A stretch of DNA of 64,000 nucleotides from positions 248,001-312,000 of the forward strand of contig NZ_JAUFQJ010000002.1 in the NCBI RefSeq assembly GCF_030409685.1, read 5' to 3'. The notes under the pieces are model-generated. The model made no database searches. It was not told where the DNA came from and saw only the letters and a list, made by a program, of their open reading frames with translations. A program made the position numbers and the translations under genes. Positions 1 through 9,921 of this stretch are shown here, piece after piece. This DNA comes from Ferruginibacter paludis. Its GTDB lineage: Bacteria > Bacteroidota > Bacteroidia > Chitinophagales > Chitinophagaceae. How positions within the stretch are numbered: position 1 is the stretch's first letter; each line of letters begins with the position of its first letter.

Positions 1-1
1 G

Positions 2-1228
2 GCCAAAGGAAAAATGTATATCTGGGATTATGGAGATATTAATAGTCCAAAAAATGATACCACTTATGCACCCAACAATTCCACCACACATACCTATACA
101 AAAGTAGGGGTGTATACCCTGAGGCTGGTTTCTATAGATTCCACTACGTGTAATATTTCAGATACCGCGTATACCCATGTCAGGGTGGGTAACAACGAAG
201 TACATCCTGATTTCATTGCGGTAAAAATTCCTCCCTGTACCAACCTTACGTATACATTTACCAATACAACTACAGCCACCATACCCACCTTCAAGCCAAA
301 TAGTTTTCTATGGGATTTTGGAGATGGAACGCCCCAGGTGCGAGCCGGTTTGGGAAATCAGCAGCATACTTATGCAGCAGTAGGTACCTACATCGTAAGG
401 CTGGTGGTTGATGACAGTGTTTTTTGTAATTCGCCGGATTCAGCTGTTAAGCAGGTGCGTTTAGCCGTTACCGTTAAGGCGCAGTTTGAAACGCCTGCAA
501 AAGGGTGTAAGCCATATATTGCGGTATTCAAAAATACTTCGCTGGGTGGTACAGATTTTAAATGGTCTTTCGGCGATGGTACTACATCAACAGATGTGGA
601 TCCGGTTCACCTTTATGCAAGTGCGGGAACTTATACGGTTAAATTGATTGCCAATGATACTTCAACCTGTAATAAGATAGATTCAACCAGTTACACCATT
701 ACAGTGTATGAAATTCCTACTGCAAATTTCGCAGCAGCACCCAACCCCGCTCCGGAAAATATACCAGTCCAGTTTAGGAATCTGTCCCTGGGTGCAACCA
801 GTTACATCTGGGATTTTGGAGATGGACAGACATCTGAAGAAGTGAATCCATTATACCAGTTTACTTCTACGGGAACTTTCAGCGTATGTCTGCAAGCCAT
901 CAATCCTGCGGGTTGTATAGATACTTTTTGTATGAATGTTTCGGCAAAAATTTTGCCACTGGTGGATGTTCCAAATGCGTTTACACCAGGCAAATTTGGG
1001 AAAAACGCAGTGATCGGCGTAAAGGGTTTTGGAATAGGAAAGATGACCTGGAAAATATACAATCGCTGGGGACAGGTAATGTTTGTAAGTAACAGTGTTA
1101 GCCAGGGTTGGGATGGAACATATAAAGGAAAACTACAGCCCCTGGAAGTATATACCTATACACTGGATGTTGAATTTACAAACGGTACTAAATATCGAAA
1201 GACGGGAGATATCACGTTATTAAGGTAA
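2..1228 (+). CDS. PKD-repeat surface protein with type B T9SS sorting domain (5' end outside window)
   Basis: Secreted cell-surface protein; only the last 408 or so residues are in the window. The frame is open back to base 2, and the codons before the first ATG (A-K-G-K) match those before the equivalent ATG at 4894 in the paralogue downstream, so the gene is cut by the window edge and the ATG at 14 is internal. At least three PKD modules are visible from their WDFGDG or WSFGDG cores. The last ~90 residues form a gliding-motility-associated C-terminal (type B) domain with FTPG, YNRWGQ and WDGTYKG motifs, which directs export by T9SS. It lies 24 bp before a PorP/SprF gene, a partner known to be needed for type B cargo. 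It aligns without gaps to the C-terminal 404 residues of the 2359-6108 product, with about 45 substitutions by hand count. Confidence 0.93.
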   Translation, partial: AKGKMYIWDYGDINSPKNDTTYAPNNSTTHTYTKVGVYTLRLVSIDSTTCNISDTAYTHVRVGNNEVHPDFIAVKIPPCTNLTYTFTNTTTATIPTFKPNSFLWDFGDGTPQVRAGLGNQQHTYAAVGTYIVRLVVDDSVFCNSPDSAVKQVRLAVTVKAQFETPAKGCKPYIAVFKNTSLGGTDFKWSFGDGTTSTDVDPVHLYASAGTYTVKLIANDTSTCNKIDSTSYTITVYEIPTANFAAAPNPAPENIPVQFRNLSLGATSYIWDFGDGQTSEEVNPLYQFTSTGTFSVCLQAINPAGCIDTFCMNVSAKILPLVDVPNAFTPGKFGKNAVIGVKGFGIGKMTWKIYNRWGQVMFVSNSVSQGWDGTYKGKLQPLEVYTYTLDVEFTNGTKYRKTGDITLLR

Positions 1229-1252
1229 AATTTATTTGCTGTTACAGTAAGC

Positions 1253-2284
1253 ATGAAAGGAAGAATCAACATATTATTGATAGTAGCTGTTGGCCTGCAA
1301 ATCACCACATTTGTTCAGGCTCAGGATCTTCATTTTTCACAATTTTTCAATAACCCGCTTACAACCAACCCTGCCAATACAGGATTTATTCCAGACGCAG
1401 ATTACAGGCTGGGCGCCAGTTACCGCAACCAGTATTCTTCTGTCATGGCTACACCGTATCAAACGGTAAGTGTTTTTGGCGATGCACAGGTTTTGCGTAA
1501 CCAGATTGAATATGGCTGGTTGGGAATAGGTGGTTTTATTTTAAGTGATGTAGCAGGCAGCGGCGGCCTCCGTTCTACCAAAGTGTACGGTTCGTTGGCC
1601 TATCACCAAATGCTTGGAAGCAGCAGTTTGCTTACGGCTGGTTTTAACCTTGGCTGGGCAAATAAAAGAATTGATCAGAGTAAATTAAAATTTCCTGACC
1701 AGTTTGACGGAAAGTTTTTTGATTCTAATACCCCGACAGATGTAGTGCTCGTGAATAACAATGTGAGTTATTTTGATATGCAGGTGGGTATGAACTATGC
1801 CTATTTTCCCAACGAAAATGTATATTTCAATGGCGGATATTCTATTCACCACGTCAACAGGCCGCAGGAAACTTTTTTTAATCCGGGAGGAGATTCTACC
1901 AAAATACCGGTGCGGCACATCGGCTTTTTAAATGCGCTGCTGAAAGTTGATGAGCGGGTTATATTGAACCCAAATGCCTATTATACCATGCAGGCTAAGT
2001 CAAGCGAATTGGTCATTGGGTTAAATGCCAATTACAATCTTTCCGGCGCAGGCGGCGACATGCAGCTATTGGCAGGCTTGTATTACAGGGCAGGTGATGC
2101 CATTGTTCCCATGGTTGGTTTTGAATTAAAACATGTGCGTTTTACTTTCAGTTATGATGCTACTACCTCAGCTTTAAGAAATTATAATAATATGCAGGGC
2201 GCTTCTGAATTTAATGTAATGAAGAAGGGCTTTTACGGAGAAGCTTCCGGTGATACCCGCCAGGTGATCTGCCCCAGGTTTTAG
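1253..2284 (+). CDS. PorP/SprF family type IX secretion membrane protein
   Basis: Outer-membrane protein of 343 residues. A signal peptide ends near VQA (residue 23) and is followed by QDLHFSQFFNNPLTTNPA, the N-terminal signature of PorP/SprF proteins. The rest is a run of short amphipathic strands expected of a beta-barrel of the FadL-like type. Family members such as SprF are needed for export or surface attachment of type B T9SS cargo. Here the gene sits between two paralogous type B cargo genes and is probably co-transcribed with the upstream one (24 bp gap). A dedicated partner role for these two cargos is inferred from position. Confidence 0.9.
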   Translation: MKGRINILLIVAVGLQITTFVQAQDLHFSQFFNNPLTTNPANTGFIPDADYRLGASYRNQYSSVMATPYQTVSVFGDAQVLRNQIEYGWLGIGGFILSDVAGSGGLRSTKVYGSLAYHQMLGSSSLLTAGFNLGWANKRIDQSKLKFPDQFDGKFFDSNTPTDVVLVNNNVSYFDMQVGMNYAYFPNENVYFNGGYSIHHVNRPQETFFNPGGDSTKIPVRHIGFLNALLKVDERVILNPNAYYTMQAKSSELVIGLNANYNLSGAGGDMQLLAGLYYRAGDAIVPMVGFELKHVRFTFSYDATTSALRNYNNMQGASEFNVMKKGFYGEASGDTRQVICPRF

Positions 2285-2358
2285 TTTTACATTATCTTGT
2301 TGGCTAAAGGAGAATGATATACTTAAGCGACAACAGTGTCCCAATATAGATATAGTGC

Positions 2359-5300
2359 ATGCAGGCTTTTGGATTTAATATAGATAATATATTAAGAGTA
2401 TATTTAAGTATCTTGGATAAAATATCTACACTGCTTTTCATCAATAAAATAGCTATTTACTTGCTTCTCACATTTTCAATAATATGTGCAGGTAAGCGTA
2501 GCGTTGCCCAGTTGCAGTTTGTCGAAAACAAGGGACAATGGGACAGCCGGGCGGATTTTAAAAGCGAGATTTCAACAGGGGCATTTTTTCTTCAAAAAAA
2601 TGGATTTAGTGTTTTGATGCATAGCGCCCGGGATCTGAAAAATTACTTCAACTACATGCATGGTAGTCTAATTGCTGATAGTAATTCGATTGTTACAAAG
2701 GAGCCTGGCAATAACTTTTCTTTAGCCAAAAGTAAAAGCCTTCTAATTCATTCGCATGCTTACCGTGTAAATTTTTTAGGAGCATCAGTAACTGCTAAAG
2801 CCAGTCCTGACAAACCTTTGACAACATACAATAATTATTTTATAGGCAATGACAAAAGCAAATGGCAGGGTGGTTGCAAAATATATTCGGGAGTTACTTA
2901 CACTAACATGTACCCCAATATTGATGTACGATATTATACAGATGCCGGCACCTTAAAATATGATTTGATTGTACACCCGGGAGGCGATGTAAATGATATA
3001 GCTCTTAAATATGATGGCGTGAATAGCCTTGGCGTTAAAGACAGGGAACTTGTTATAGGTACTTCTGTAGGCGATGTAAAAGAGTTGTATCCGTATTCGT
3101 ACCAGGTGGAGTCCGGGCACCGCACAACCGTTGACTGCAAATATGTTGTTAAAGACAATGTGGTGAAATTTAAAGTGAAAAATTATTCGCCTGATGCAAC
3201 ACTGATCATTGATCCTACATTGATTTTTGCTTCTTTTACTGGTAGTACCAGCGATAACTGGGGATACACAGCAACCCCGGGCCCAGACGGCAGTTTATTT
3301 GCTGGAGGAATCTCATTTGCAAGCGGCTATCCTGTATCGACCGGTGCTTTTGACCAAACGTATAATGGCGGTTCACAGGAAGATTCCAACGGCCCCTATG
3401 ATATTACCATCATTAAATTTTCACCGGATGGCATCAATAGAATGTATGCGACTTATTTAGGAGGCGGAAATGGAAACGAACAGCCACATAGTATGATAAG
3501 TGACGGGCAGGGTAATTTAGTTGTTGCAGGAAGAACAACTTCTGCTGACTATCCGACTACTACGCCCTTTATCGGCACGCCAGGTGGTTATGATATTGTA
3601 GTAACCAAGTTTAATGCTACAGGTACCGCTTTGATTGGCTCTGTAAAAGTGGGCGGCAGCGGTGATGATGGCGTTAATATAAGACCAAAATATTTATCAC
3701 TGATAGGGGCGCCTAACGGCCAGACAGGTGGCGCATTTGAGACAAGGAGAAATTATGGAGACGATGCAAGAAGTGAAGTAATATTGGATGGATCAGGTAA
3801 TATTTGTCTTGCATCCTGTACACAATCTCCGGATTTTCCGGTAACCACCGGGGTGCTCCAAAATAAATTTGGTGGCGGAAGACAGGACGGGGTTATTATA
3901 AAATTTACCTCAAATCTTTCGGACATCATCTTCAGTACATTTTTTGGAGGAGATGGCAGCGATGCTTGTTTTGTCATGGCTCTTGAGCCTTCCGGAGGGA
4001 ATCTGTTTGTCGCTGGTGGAACAACCAGTGCCACGCTTCCTGGTACTATCGTGGGGTCGGCTATAGAACCAGGTATCGGCATAACCAACCAGGGGGGTGC
4101 AACGGACGGATTTATTACAGCAATTACAACCGATGGGAAATCAATTATAAAAACCATTTTTGCAGGCACCAGTGGCAATGACCTGGTGTACGGAATACAG
4201 TTCGATAAATTTGGCTTTCCTTACATTATGGGTGCTACAACCGGCAACTGGCCTGTAAAAAATGCCGCCTATAGTAATGCAGGTTCCAAACAGTTCATTG
4301 CTAAGCTAAAACCGGATTTATCTTCCTATGTGTATTCAACCATTTTCGGCACCAATTCATCAATCCCCAATATTTCACCGGTTGCTTTTTTGGTAGACCG
4401 TTGCCAGAATGTATATGTTTCCGGCTGGGGGGGCAAATTCAATAATCTGCAGCAGTATCCCTGTGCCGGTACCAGGGGACTGCCAGTTACGGCAAACGCA
4501 ATCAAAGGCAGCACAGATGGAAATGATTTTTATTTTTTTGTATTGGAAAAGAATGCTGCCAGCCAGCTGTTTGGTAGTTTTTATGGACAAAACGGAGGAG
4601 GTCTCGATGACCATGTAGATGGCGGTACCAGTCGCTTTGATGCCAACGGAATTATCTACCAGGCTATTTGTGCTAACTGTGAAGGGCCAAGAACACCGGG
4701 CTTTTTTCCCACTACACCAGGTGTATGGGCGCCAACAAATGGATCTTCCAATTGTAATGAAGCAGCGGTTAAAATAGAAATGAATTTTGGGGGGATAGGT
4801 GCCAGTGTAAAAGCCACGATTAACGGTGTGTTTGATACGGTGGGTTGCGTTCCGCTTACTATTAAATTTACTGACACCCTGGCAAAGGGAAAAATGTATA
4901 TCTGGGATTATGGGGATGTCAACAGTCCAAAAACAGATACCACTTATGCACCGAACAATTCAACTACACATACCTATACAAAAGTGGGATTGTACACTTT
5001 GAGATTGGTTTCTATAGATTCGACCACCTGCAATATTTCTGATACGGCGTATGCTCATATAAGAGTAGGTAACAATGAAGTGCATCCTGATTTTGTTGCC
5101 GTAAAAATTCCACCCTGTACCAATCTGTCGTATGTATTTACCAATACCACCACGGCCACTATACCATCTTACAAACCCAACAGTTTTTTATGGGATTTTG
5201 GTGATGGAACACCGCCGGTACAGGCAGGCCTGGAAAGTCAGCAACACACTTATGCGGCTATTGGAACTTACATTGTAAGACTGGTAGTAGATGACAGTGT

Positions 5301-6108
5301 TTTTTGTAATTCTCCCGACTCAGCCGTTAAACAGGTGCGTTTAGCCGTTACCGTTAAAGCGCAGTTTGAAACTCCTGCAAAAGGCTGCAAACCTTACAAC
5401 GCCGTATTTAAAAATACTTCATTGGGAGGCACCAATTTTATATGGTCCTTCGGCGATGGCACTACGTCGGCAGATGTAGATCCTATTCACTTGTATACAA
5501 ATGCCGGAACGTACACGGTCAAGTTAATAGCCAATGATACTGCTACCTGTAATAAAACGGATTCAACCAGTTTTTCAATTACCGTGTATGAAATTCCTAC
5601 GGCGAATTTTGCAGCGTCACCTAACCCTGCTCCCGAAAATATACCAGTGCAGTTCAGAAATCTTTCCATTGGTGCAATCAGTTATATCTGGGATTTTGGA
5701 GATGGGCAAACATCAGCAGAAGCAAATCCATTGTACCAGTTTACGTCTACCGGAACATTTAATGTTTGCCTGCAGGCAGTCAATCCGGCCGGATGCATAG
5801 ATACCTTCTGCATGGATGTATCGGCAAAAATTTTACCACTGGTGGATGTACCAAATGCCTTTACCCCGGGCAAATTTGGAAAGAATGCAGTGATTAATGT
5901 AAAGGGTTTTGGTATAGGGAAAATGAACTGGAAAATATACAACCGCTGGGGCCAGGTAATGTTTGTAAGCAATAATATTTACCGGGGGTGGGACGGAACA
6001 TACAAAGGAAAGATGCAACCACTGGAAGTATATAGCTATACACTGGATGTGGAATTTACTAACAATACAAAGTATCGCACAACAGGTGATATCACTTTAA
6101 TACGTTGA
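2359..6108 (+). CDS. SBBP/PKD surface protein with type B T9SS sorting domain
   Basis: Secreted protein of 1249 residues. The hydrophobic export segment lies unusually far in, at about residues 30-50, ending near SVAQ; the mature protein starts LQFVENKGQWDSRADF, typical of the DUF7948 domain found at the N-terminus of such cargo. Residues about 310-830 contain SBBP-type beta-propeller repeats (TYLGGGNGNE, FSTFFGGDGSDA). PKD modules follow from about 840 to 1150, and a type B sorting domain ends the protein. The only ATG at the 5' end is at 2359, which leaves a long n-region; a later non-ATG start is possible. The C-terminal 404 residues are ~89% identical to the truncated gene at the window start. 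A role in surface adhesion or polymer binding is inferred only. Confidence 0.92.
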   Translation: MQAFGFNIDNILRVYLSILDKISTLLFINKIAIYLLLTFSIICAGKRSVAQLQFVENKGQWDSRADFKSEISTGAFFLQKNGFSVLMHSARDLKNYFNYMHGSLIADSNSIVTKEPGNNFSLAKSKSLLIHSHAYRVNFLGASVTAKASPDKPLTTYNNYFIGNDKSKWQGGCKIYSGVTYTNMYPNIDVRYYTDAGTLKYDLIVHPGGDVNDIALKYDGVNSLGVKDRELVIGTSVGDVKELYPYSYQVESGHRTTVDCKYVVKDNVVKFKVKNYSPDATLIIDPTLIFASFTGSTSDNWGYTATPGPDGSLFAGGISFASGYPVSTGAFDQTYNGGSQEDSNGPYDITIIKFSPDGINRMYATYLGGGNGNEQPHSMISDGQGNLVVAGRTTSADYPTTTPFIGTPGGYDIVVTKFNATGTALIGSVKVGGSGDDGVNIRPKYLSLIGAPNGQTGGAFETRRNYGDDARSEVILDGSGNICLASCTQSPDFPVTTGVLQNKFGGGRQDGVIIKFTSNLSDIIFSTFFGGDGSDACFVMALEPSGGNLFVAGGTTSATLPGTIVGSAIEPGIGITNQGGATDGFITAITTDGKSIIKTIFAGTSGNDLVYGIQFDKFGFPYIMGATTGNWPVKNAAYSNAGSKQFIAKLKPDLSSYVYSTIFGTNSSIPNISPVAFLVDRCQNVYVSGWGGKFNNLQQYPCAGTRGLPVTANAIKGSTDGNDFYFFVLEKNAASQLFGSFYGQNGGGLDDHVDGGTSRFDANGIIYQAICANCEGPRTPGFFPTTPGVWAPTNGSSNCNEAAVKIEMNFGGIGASVKATINGVFDTVGCVPLTIKFTDTLAKGKMYIWDYGDVNSPKTDTTYAPNNSTTHTYTKVGLYTLRLVSIDSTTCNISDTAYAHIRVGNNEVHPDFVAVKIPPCTNLSYVFTNTTTATIPSYKPNSFLWDFGDGTPPVQAGLESQQHTYAAIGTYIVRLVVDDSVFCNSPDSAVKQVRLAVTVKAQFETPAKGCKPYNAVFKNTSLGGTNFIWSFGDGTTSADVDPIHLYTNAGTYTVKLIANDTATCNKTDSTSFSITVYEIPTANFAASPNPAPENIPVQFRNLSIGAISYIWDFGDGQTSAEANPLYQFTSTGTFNVCLQAVNPAGCIDTFCMDVSAKILPLVDVPNAFTPGKFGKNAVINVKGFGIGKMNWKIYNRWGQVMFVSNNIYRGWDGTYKGKMQPLEVYSYTLDVEFTNNTKYRTTGDITLIR

Positions 6109-6396
6109 CAATAGTTGCAACAATTCGTATTAAATATAAAACTTACAATGAGCCGCAACAGACGATTCACTGTTGAATATTTCATTCATCTGGTATATTA
6201 ATCATTCATTTGCTATTTCTGCGATTCATTACAAACTTATAATTCAGCGACACTATTACACTTAAGGCCTGCCCAAAAATTAACAATTTTTATTGCAGGC
6301 ATTTAAACTTGTACAAATTATTAATCAATATTTTGTACGATTTTTACACCAGATTTTTTCTAATGTAGAATAACCTTAAGAATAAGCAAGCAACAA

Positions 6397-7011
6397 ATGA
6401 AAAAGATAGTTTTATTAGTCAGCGTAACCATTTTTTCAATCTCCATTTTTGCACAACAAAGCGAACCGGAAGAAGAACGGGTCACCGGATTTCAAAAAGA
6501 AAAATTATTTACCGGTGGTGATCTTACGCTTGCATTTTATACTGGCGGTACTACCCTGGGAGTTAGTCCTTACCTTGGTTATAGTCTCACAAAGTGGCTG
6601 GACGCTGCCTTAAGCGTAAATGTCATTTACCAGGGCCAAAAAGATTATAGCGGGATTAAGTACCGGCAAACCAATATCGGTCCGGGGGCATTCGTGCGAA
6701 TTTTTCCGGTAAATTTCCTTTACCTGCAGGGGCAGTACGAACATAATTTTATAAATCTGAGAGTGATAGAGCCAGGTGTGGGTACTGTTGCAAAAGGTAC
6801 AACAGATGTAAACAGCGTATTACTGGGTGCAGGCTATAGCAGCGGAAGAAGTGAAGGAAATAACACCTATTATTATTTTTCGGTTCTGTTTGATGTGGCA
6901 CAACAACCAAATTCACCTTATGTAGATGCCGGCCGCAGAATGATTCCTGTTGTAAGGGCAGGATTTAACATTGGGCTTTTCCAGGGAAGACAAAGAAGAG
7001 AACGTTATTGA
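6397..7011 (+). CDS. Outer-membrane beta-barrel protein, unknown function
   Basis: 204 residues with a clear signal peptide (MKKIVLLVSVTIFSISIFAQ). The mature part alternates Gly/Tyr/aromatic strands (GGDLTLAFYTGGTTLGVSPYLGYS) with turns, as in small 8-strand outer-membrane barrels of the PF13505/OmpA-like kind. No enzyme motif is visible. The 3' end overlaps the convergent LOG-family gene by 7 bp. A 288-bp gap upstream holds no other gene. The substrate or role cannot be read from sequence. Confidence 0.8.
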   Translation: MKKIVLLVSVTIFSISIFAQQSEPEEERVTGFQKEKLFTGGDLTLAFYTGGTTLGVSPYLGYSLTKWLDAALSVNVIYQGQKDYSGIKYRQTNIGPGAFVRIFPVNFLYLQGQYEHNFINLRVIEPGVGTVAKGTTDVNSVLLGAGYSSGRSEGNNTYYYFSVLFDVAQQPNSPYVDAGRRMIPVVRAGFNIGLFQGRQRRERY

Positions 7012-7544
7012 TTGTAGTGAAATATTTCTTCAGGTGTACTTATAACAGTGAAGCTTTTTGCAGGCTGATCGTATAGAAATCCCTCTCTCATCATTTTATC
7101 AACATGCAGTAACAAGCCATCATAAAAACCACCGCTGTTTAAAATAAAAATCGGTTTATCGTGTATACTCAACTGGTTCCAGGTAAGCATTTCAAAAACT
7201 TCATCCAATGTTCCATAGCCACCGGGCAGTACAATGGCCGCATCACATTTCTCATAAAGCATGCGTTTGCGTACATGCATTGTTTCTACCACAATCAGTT
7301 CAGTTATGCCTTCATGTTGGTGTTCCCATTCAGTTAATACCTGAGGTATAATGCCAATTACTTTGCCGCATTTTTCCATCACAGCATTGGCCACAGAGGC
7401 CATTAAACCCTTATTGCCACCACCATAAATTAAGGTAATATTTTTTTCAGCCAGCAGGTATCCAAGGCTGGTGGCATGCGCTGCAAATAAGGGGTTGTTT
7501 CCTGTCTTACTTCCACAAAAAACCGCAATGGATTCAAAAGTCAT
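7005..7544 (-). CDS. TIGR00730/LOG family nucleotide 5'-monophosphate phosphoribohydrolase
   Basis: 179-residue Rossmann-fold enzyme of the family once labelled 'lysine decarboxylase'. It starts with the family's FESIAVFCGSKTG and carries the GGGNKGLM loop and the diagnostic PGGYGTLDEVFE motif (PGGxGTxxE), which forms the active site releasing the base from nucleoside monophosphates such as cytokinin ribotides. Length is normal for the family. It is a single gene, convergent with the barrel gene and divergent from the symporter. The exact physiological substrate in bacteria is not settled. Confidence 0.92.
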   Translation of the reverse strand: MTFESIAVFCGSKTGNNPLFAAHATSLGYLLAEKNITLIYGGGNKGLMASVANAVMEKCGKVIGIIPQVLTEWEHQHEGITELIVVETMHVRKRMLYEKCDAAIVLPGGYGTLDEVFEMLTWNQLSIHDKPIFILNSGGFYDGLLLHVDKMMREGFLYDQPAKSFTVISTPEEIFHYNQ

Positions 7545-7625
7545 AATGATGTATATTGTTTAAAATTCAACAAATACTTTTACTTCTGCTAATTTAGCGG
7601 GATTATATTTTAATTATTTTTCAAC

Positions 7626-9161
7626 ATGGCTCCTTCAACGCTTTTGTATTTTGTTATCGGTTATTTTTTATTGTTATTCATCGTGGCCTGGTATACCAGC
7701 AGAAATTCAAATAATGATTCTTTTTTTATCGGTAACCGCAATAGTAACTGGATGCTGGTGGCTTTCGGCATGATTGGCACCTCCTTAAGCGGAGTAACAT
7801 TTGTGAGCGTTCCCGGTAGTGTTGGCAATATTGGCAAAGAGGGGCTTGTTCCCAATGCACTTGGATATTTCCAGGTAGTGATTGGTTATTTTTTGGGATA
7901 CCTTGTTGTTGCCTATGTATTGTTACCGCTTTATTATAAACTGAACTTAACTTCAATTTATAATTATCTCAAGCAGCGCTTTGGTACCTGGGCTTATAAA
8001 ACCGGTGCATCTTTTTTTATCTTATCAAGAACGGTAGGCGCCACAGCAAGACTGTATCTTGTTATTAATGTGTTGCATGTTTTTATTTTATCCAGGATGC
8101 ACATTCCGTTTTATGTATCTGCTGCCGTAGTGCTGATTATGATATTGCTGTACACATTTGAAGGCGGCGTAAAAACAATTGTCTATACAGATACCTTACA
8201 AACAACCATGATGATACTGGGTTTGATTGTATGCATTGGTTACATCTTATCTCACCTGCATCTTTCAGTAGGCGAAGCGGTAAATGCAATGGAAGCAAAA
8301 AACCTGACACGGATATTTAATACCGATATCAACAGCAAGGGGTATTTTATAAAACAGATTGTTGGAGGTGCATTTATAACCATCGCCATGACAGGGCTTG
8401 ACCAGGAAATGATGCAAAAAAATATCAGCGTAAAAAACCTGAAGGATTCACAAAAAAATATGCTGACGTTCAGTGTGATTTTAGTGTTTGTAAATTTGCT
8501 GTTCCTGCTGCTGGGCGGCCTTTTGTACCTGTATGCTTATACCCAGGGAGCCAGTTTCACCACAACAATGGTAGATGGTGTGCCTGTATGGGGATTTGCA
8601 TATAATAACCTGAATTTAACCGGTGATAATCTTTTTCCTTCGGTAGCACTTGGCTTATTGCAATCCATGCCGTCCTATATTTCTGTTATTTTTATTATCG
8701 CGTTGATATCGGCTTTGTTTCCCAGTGCAGATGGTGCCTTAACAGCGCTTACTTCTTCTTTTTGCATTGATATTTTGGGCATAAAGGAAAGAACGGATTT
8801 AAATGAGCAACAAAAAAGACGCCTGCGATTATCAGTGCATTTAACAATGACCACGCTGTTTTTTATATGCATATTGATCTTCAGGGAAATTAACAGCCGT
8901 TCTATTATTGATAAAATTTTAGACCTTGCCGGCTATACATATGGTCCCCTGCTAGGCCTGTTTACTTTTGGTATTTTAACCCGTCGCAGTTTACCGGATA
9001 ATTTCATTATCGCCATTATAGCAATTATAAGTCCCGTACTATGTTACCTGCTTCAAACCAATGCGCCGCATTTATTGAATGGATATGTAATTGGTATTGA
9101 AATACTCATCATCAACGGACTATTAACCTTTACAGGCTTGTTAATCATTTCAAAAAAATAA
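7626..9161 (+). CDS. Sodium:solute symporter (SSS family)
   Basis: 511-residue inner-membrane transporter with about 13 hydrophobic helices. The N-terminus (YTSRNSNNDSFFIGNRNSNW) and the following segment (GMIGTSLSGVTFVSVPG) match the SSS family, where this region forms part of the sodium and substrate path. Length fits the family. The substrate cannot be assigned; neighbours (LOG hydrolase, O-methyltransferase) give no clear hint. It is a single gene by spacing, with 94 bp before the next start and a promoter in that gap. Confidence 0.92.
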   Translation: MAPSTLLYFVIGYFLLLFIVAWYTSRNSNNDSFFIGNRNSNWMLVAFGMIGTSLSGVTFVSVPGSVGNIGKEGLVPNALGYFQVVIGYFLGYLVVAYVLLPLYYKLNLTSIYNYLKQRFGTWAYKTGASFFILSRTVGATARLYLVINVLHVFILSRMHIPFYVSAAVVLIMILLYTFEGGVKTIVYTDTLQTTMMILGLIVCIGYILSHLHLSVGEAVNAMEAKNLTRIFNTDINSKGYFIKQIVGGAFITIAMTGLDQEMMQKNISVKNLKDSQKNMLTFSVILVFVNLLFLLLGGLLYLYAYTQGASFTTTMVDGVPVWGFAYNNLNLTGDNLFPSVALGLLQSMPSYISVIFIIALISALFPSADGALTALTSSFCIDILGIKERTDLNEQQKRRLRLSVHLTMTTLFFICILIFREINSRSIIDKILDLAGYTYGPLLGLFTFGILTRRSLPDNFIIAIIAIISPVLCYLLQTNAPHLLNGYVIGIEILIINGLLTFTGLLIISKK

Positions 9162-9190
9162 TTGGTTACGGGGTATAAATTTTATTTTTG
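9162..9190 (+). promoter_or_regulatory. Bacteroidota-type promoter for the O-methyltransferase gene
   Basis: TTG at 9162-9164, an 18-bp spacer and TATTTTTG at 9183-9190 match the Bacteroidota consensus TTG / TAnnTTTG. It lies 65 bp before the start codon at 9256, in the gap after the symporter gene. Confidence 0.5.
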
Positions 9191-9255
9191 TACCTGCAGG
9201 GTGTCATTTTTAATCGGTGAATTAAGGGTGACGCCATTGTTATTAAATTCAATTC

Positions 9256-9894
9256 ATGGATATTGTAAATATTGCAGCAGAAGCATACGCATCTAATTTT
9301 TCTTTTGAAGAAGATGATTTACTGCACGAAATAAATCAATATACAACTGCAACACATGACAATGCACACATGCTTAGCGGGCACGTGCAGGGGAGTTTTT
9401 TAAGCCTGTTGAGTACTTTGTTGCAACCATCCCGCATTTTGGAAATAGGCACGTTTACAGGATACAGTGCGCTGTGCCTTGCCAAAGGTTTAAGGCCCGG
9501 AGGAATGCTTCACACCGTTGAATTAAGAGAGCCGGATGCTGCGACAGCAAAATCGTATTTTGAGAGATCTGTATATAAAAATAACATCCGGTTGCACCTT
9601 GGTGACGCGAATGATATTATTCCCACGTTAAATGAACAGTGGGATATTGTTTTTATCGACGCAGATAAAACGGGTTATATCGGTTATTACGATTTAATTT
9701 TGCCTGCGGTGAAGCAGAACGGTGTTATCATCGCAGACAATACCTTGTTTCATGGACAGGTACTGGAAGAAAATATCAGCGGCAAAAATGCGAAAGCCGT
9801 ACATGCTTTTAATGAGCATGTAAAAAATGATCCGGGAGTACAACAGGTATTGCTAACAGTAAGGGACGGATTGATGCTGATAAGAAAATTGTAA
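9256..9894 (+). CDS. O-methyltransferase, caffeoyl-CoA OMT-like
   Basis: 212-residue class I SAM-dependent methyltransferase. The SAM loop is ILEIGTFTGYSALCLA (residues 61-76). The metal-binding set is D135 (FIDADK) and D161-N162 (IIADNT), 26 residues apart as in caffeoyl-CoA/catechol OMT enzymes, so a divalent-cation-dependent catechol-type activity is likely. The acceptor is unknown. It is followed after 27 bp by the glucosaminidase gene, which may be co-transcribed. Confidence 0.92.
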   Translation: MDIVNIAAEAYASNFSFEEDDLLHEINQYTTATHDNAHMLSGHVQGSFLSLLSTLLQPSRILEIGTFTGYSALCLAKGLRPGGMLHTVELREPDAATAKSYFERSVYKNNIRLHLGDANDIIPTLNEQWDIVFIDADKTGYIGYYDLILPAVKQNGVIIADNTLFHGQVLEENISGKNAKAVHAFNEHVKNDPGVQQVLLTVRDGLMLIRKL

Positions 9895-9921
9895 AATCAG
9901 GCTCCCCAAAGGCTAATAATT

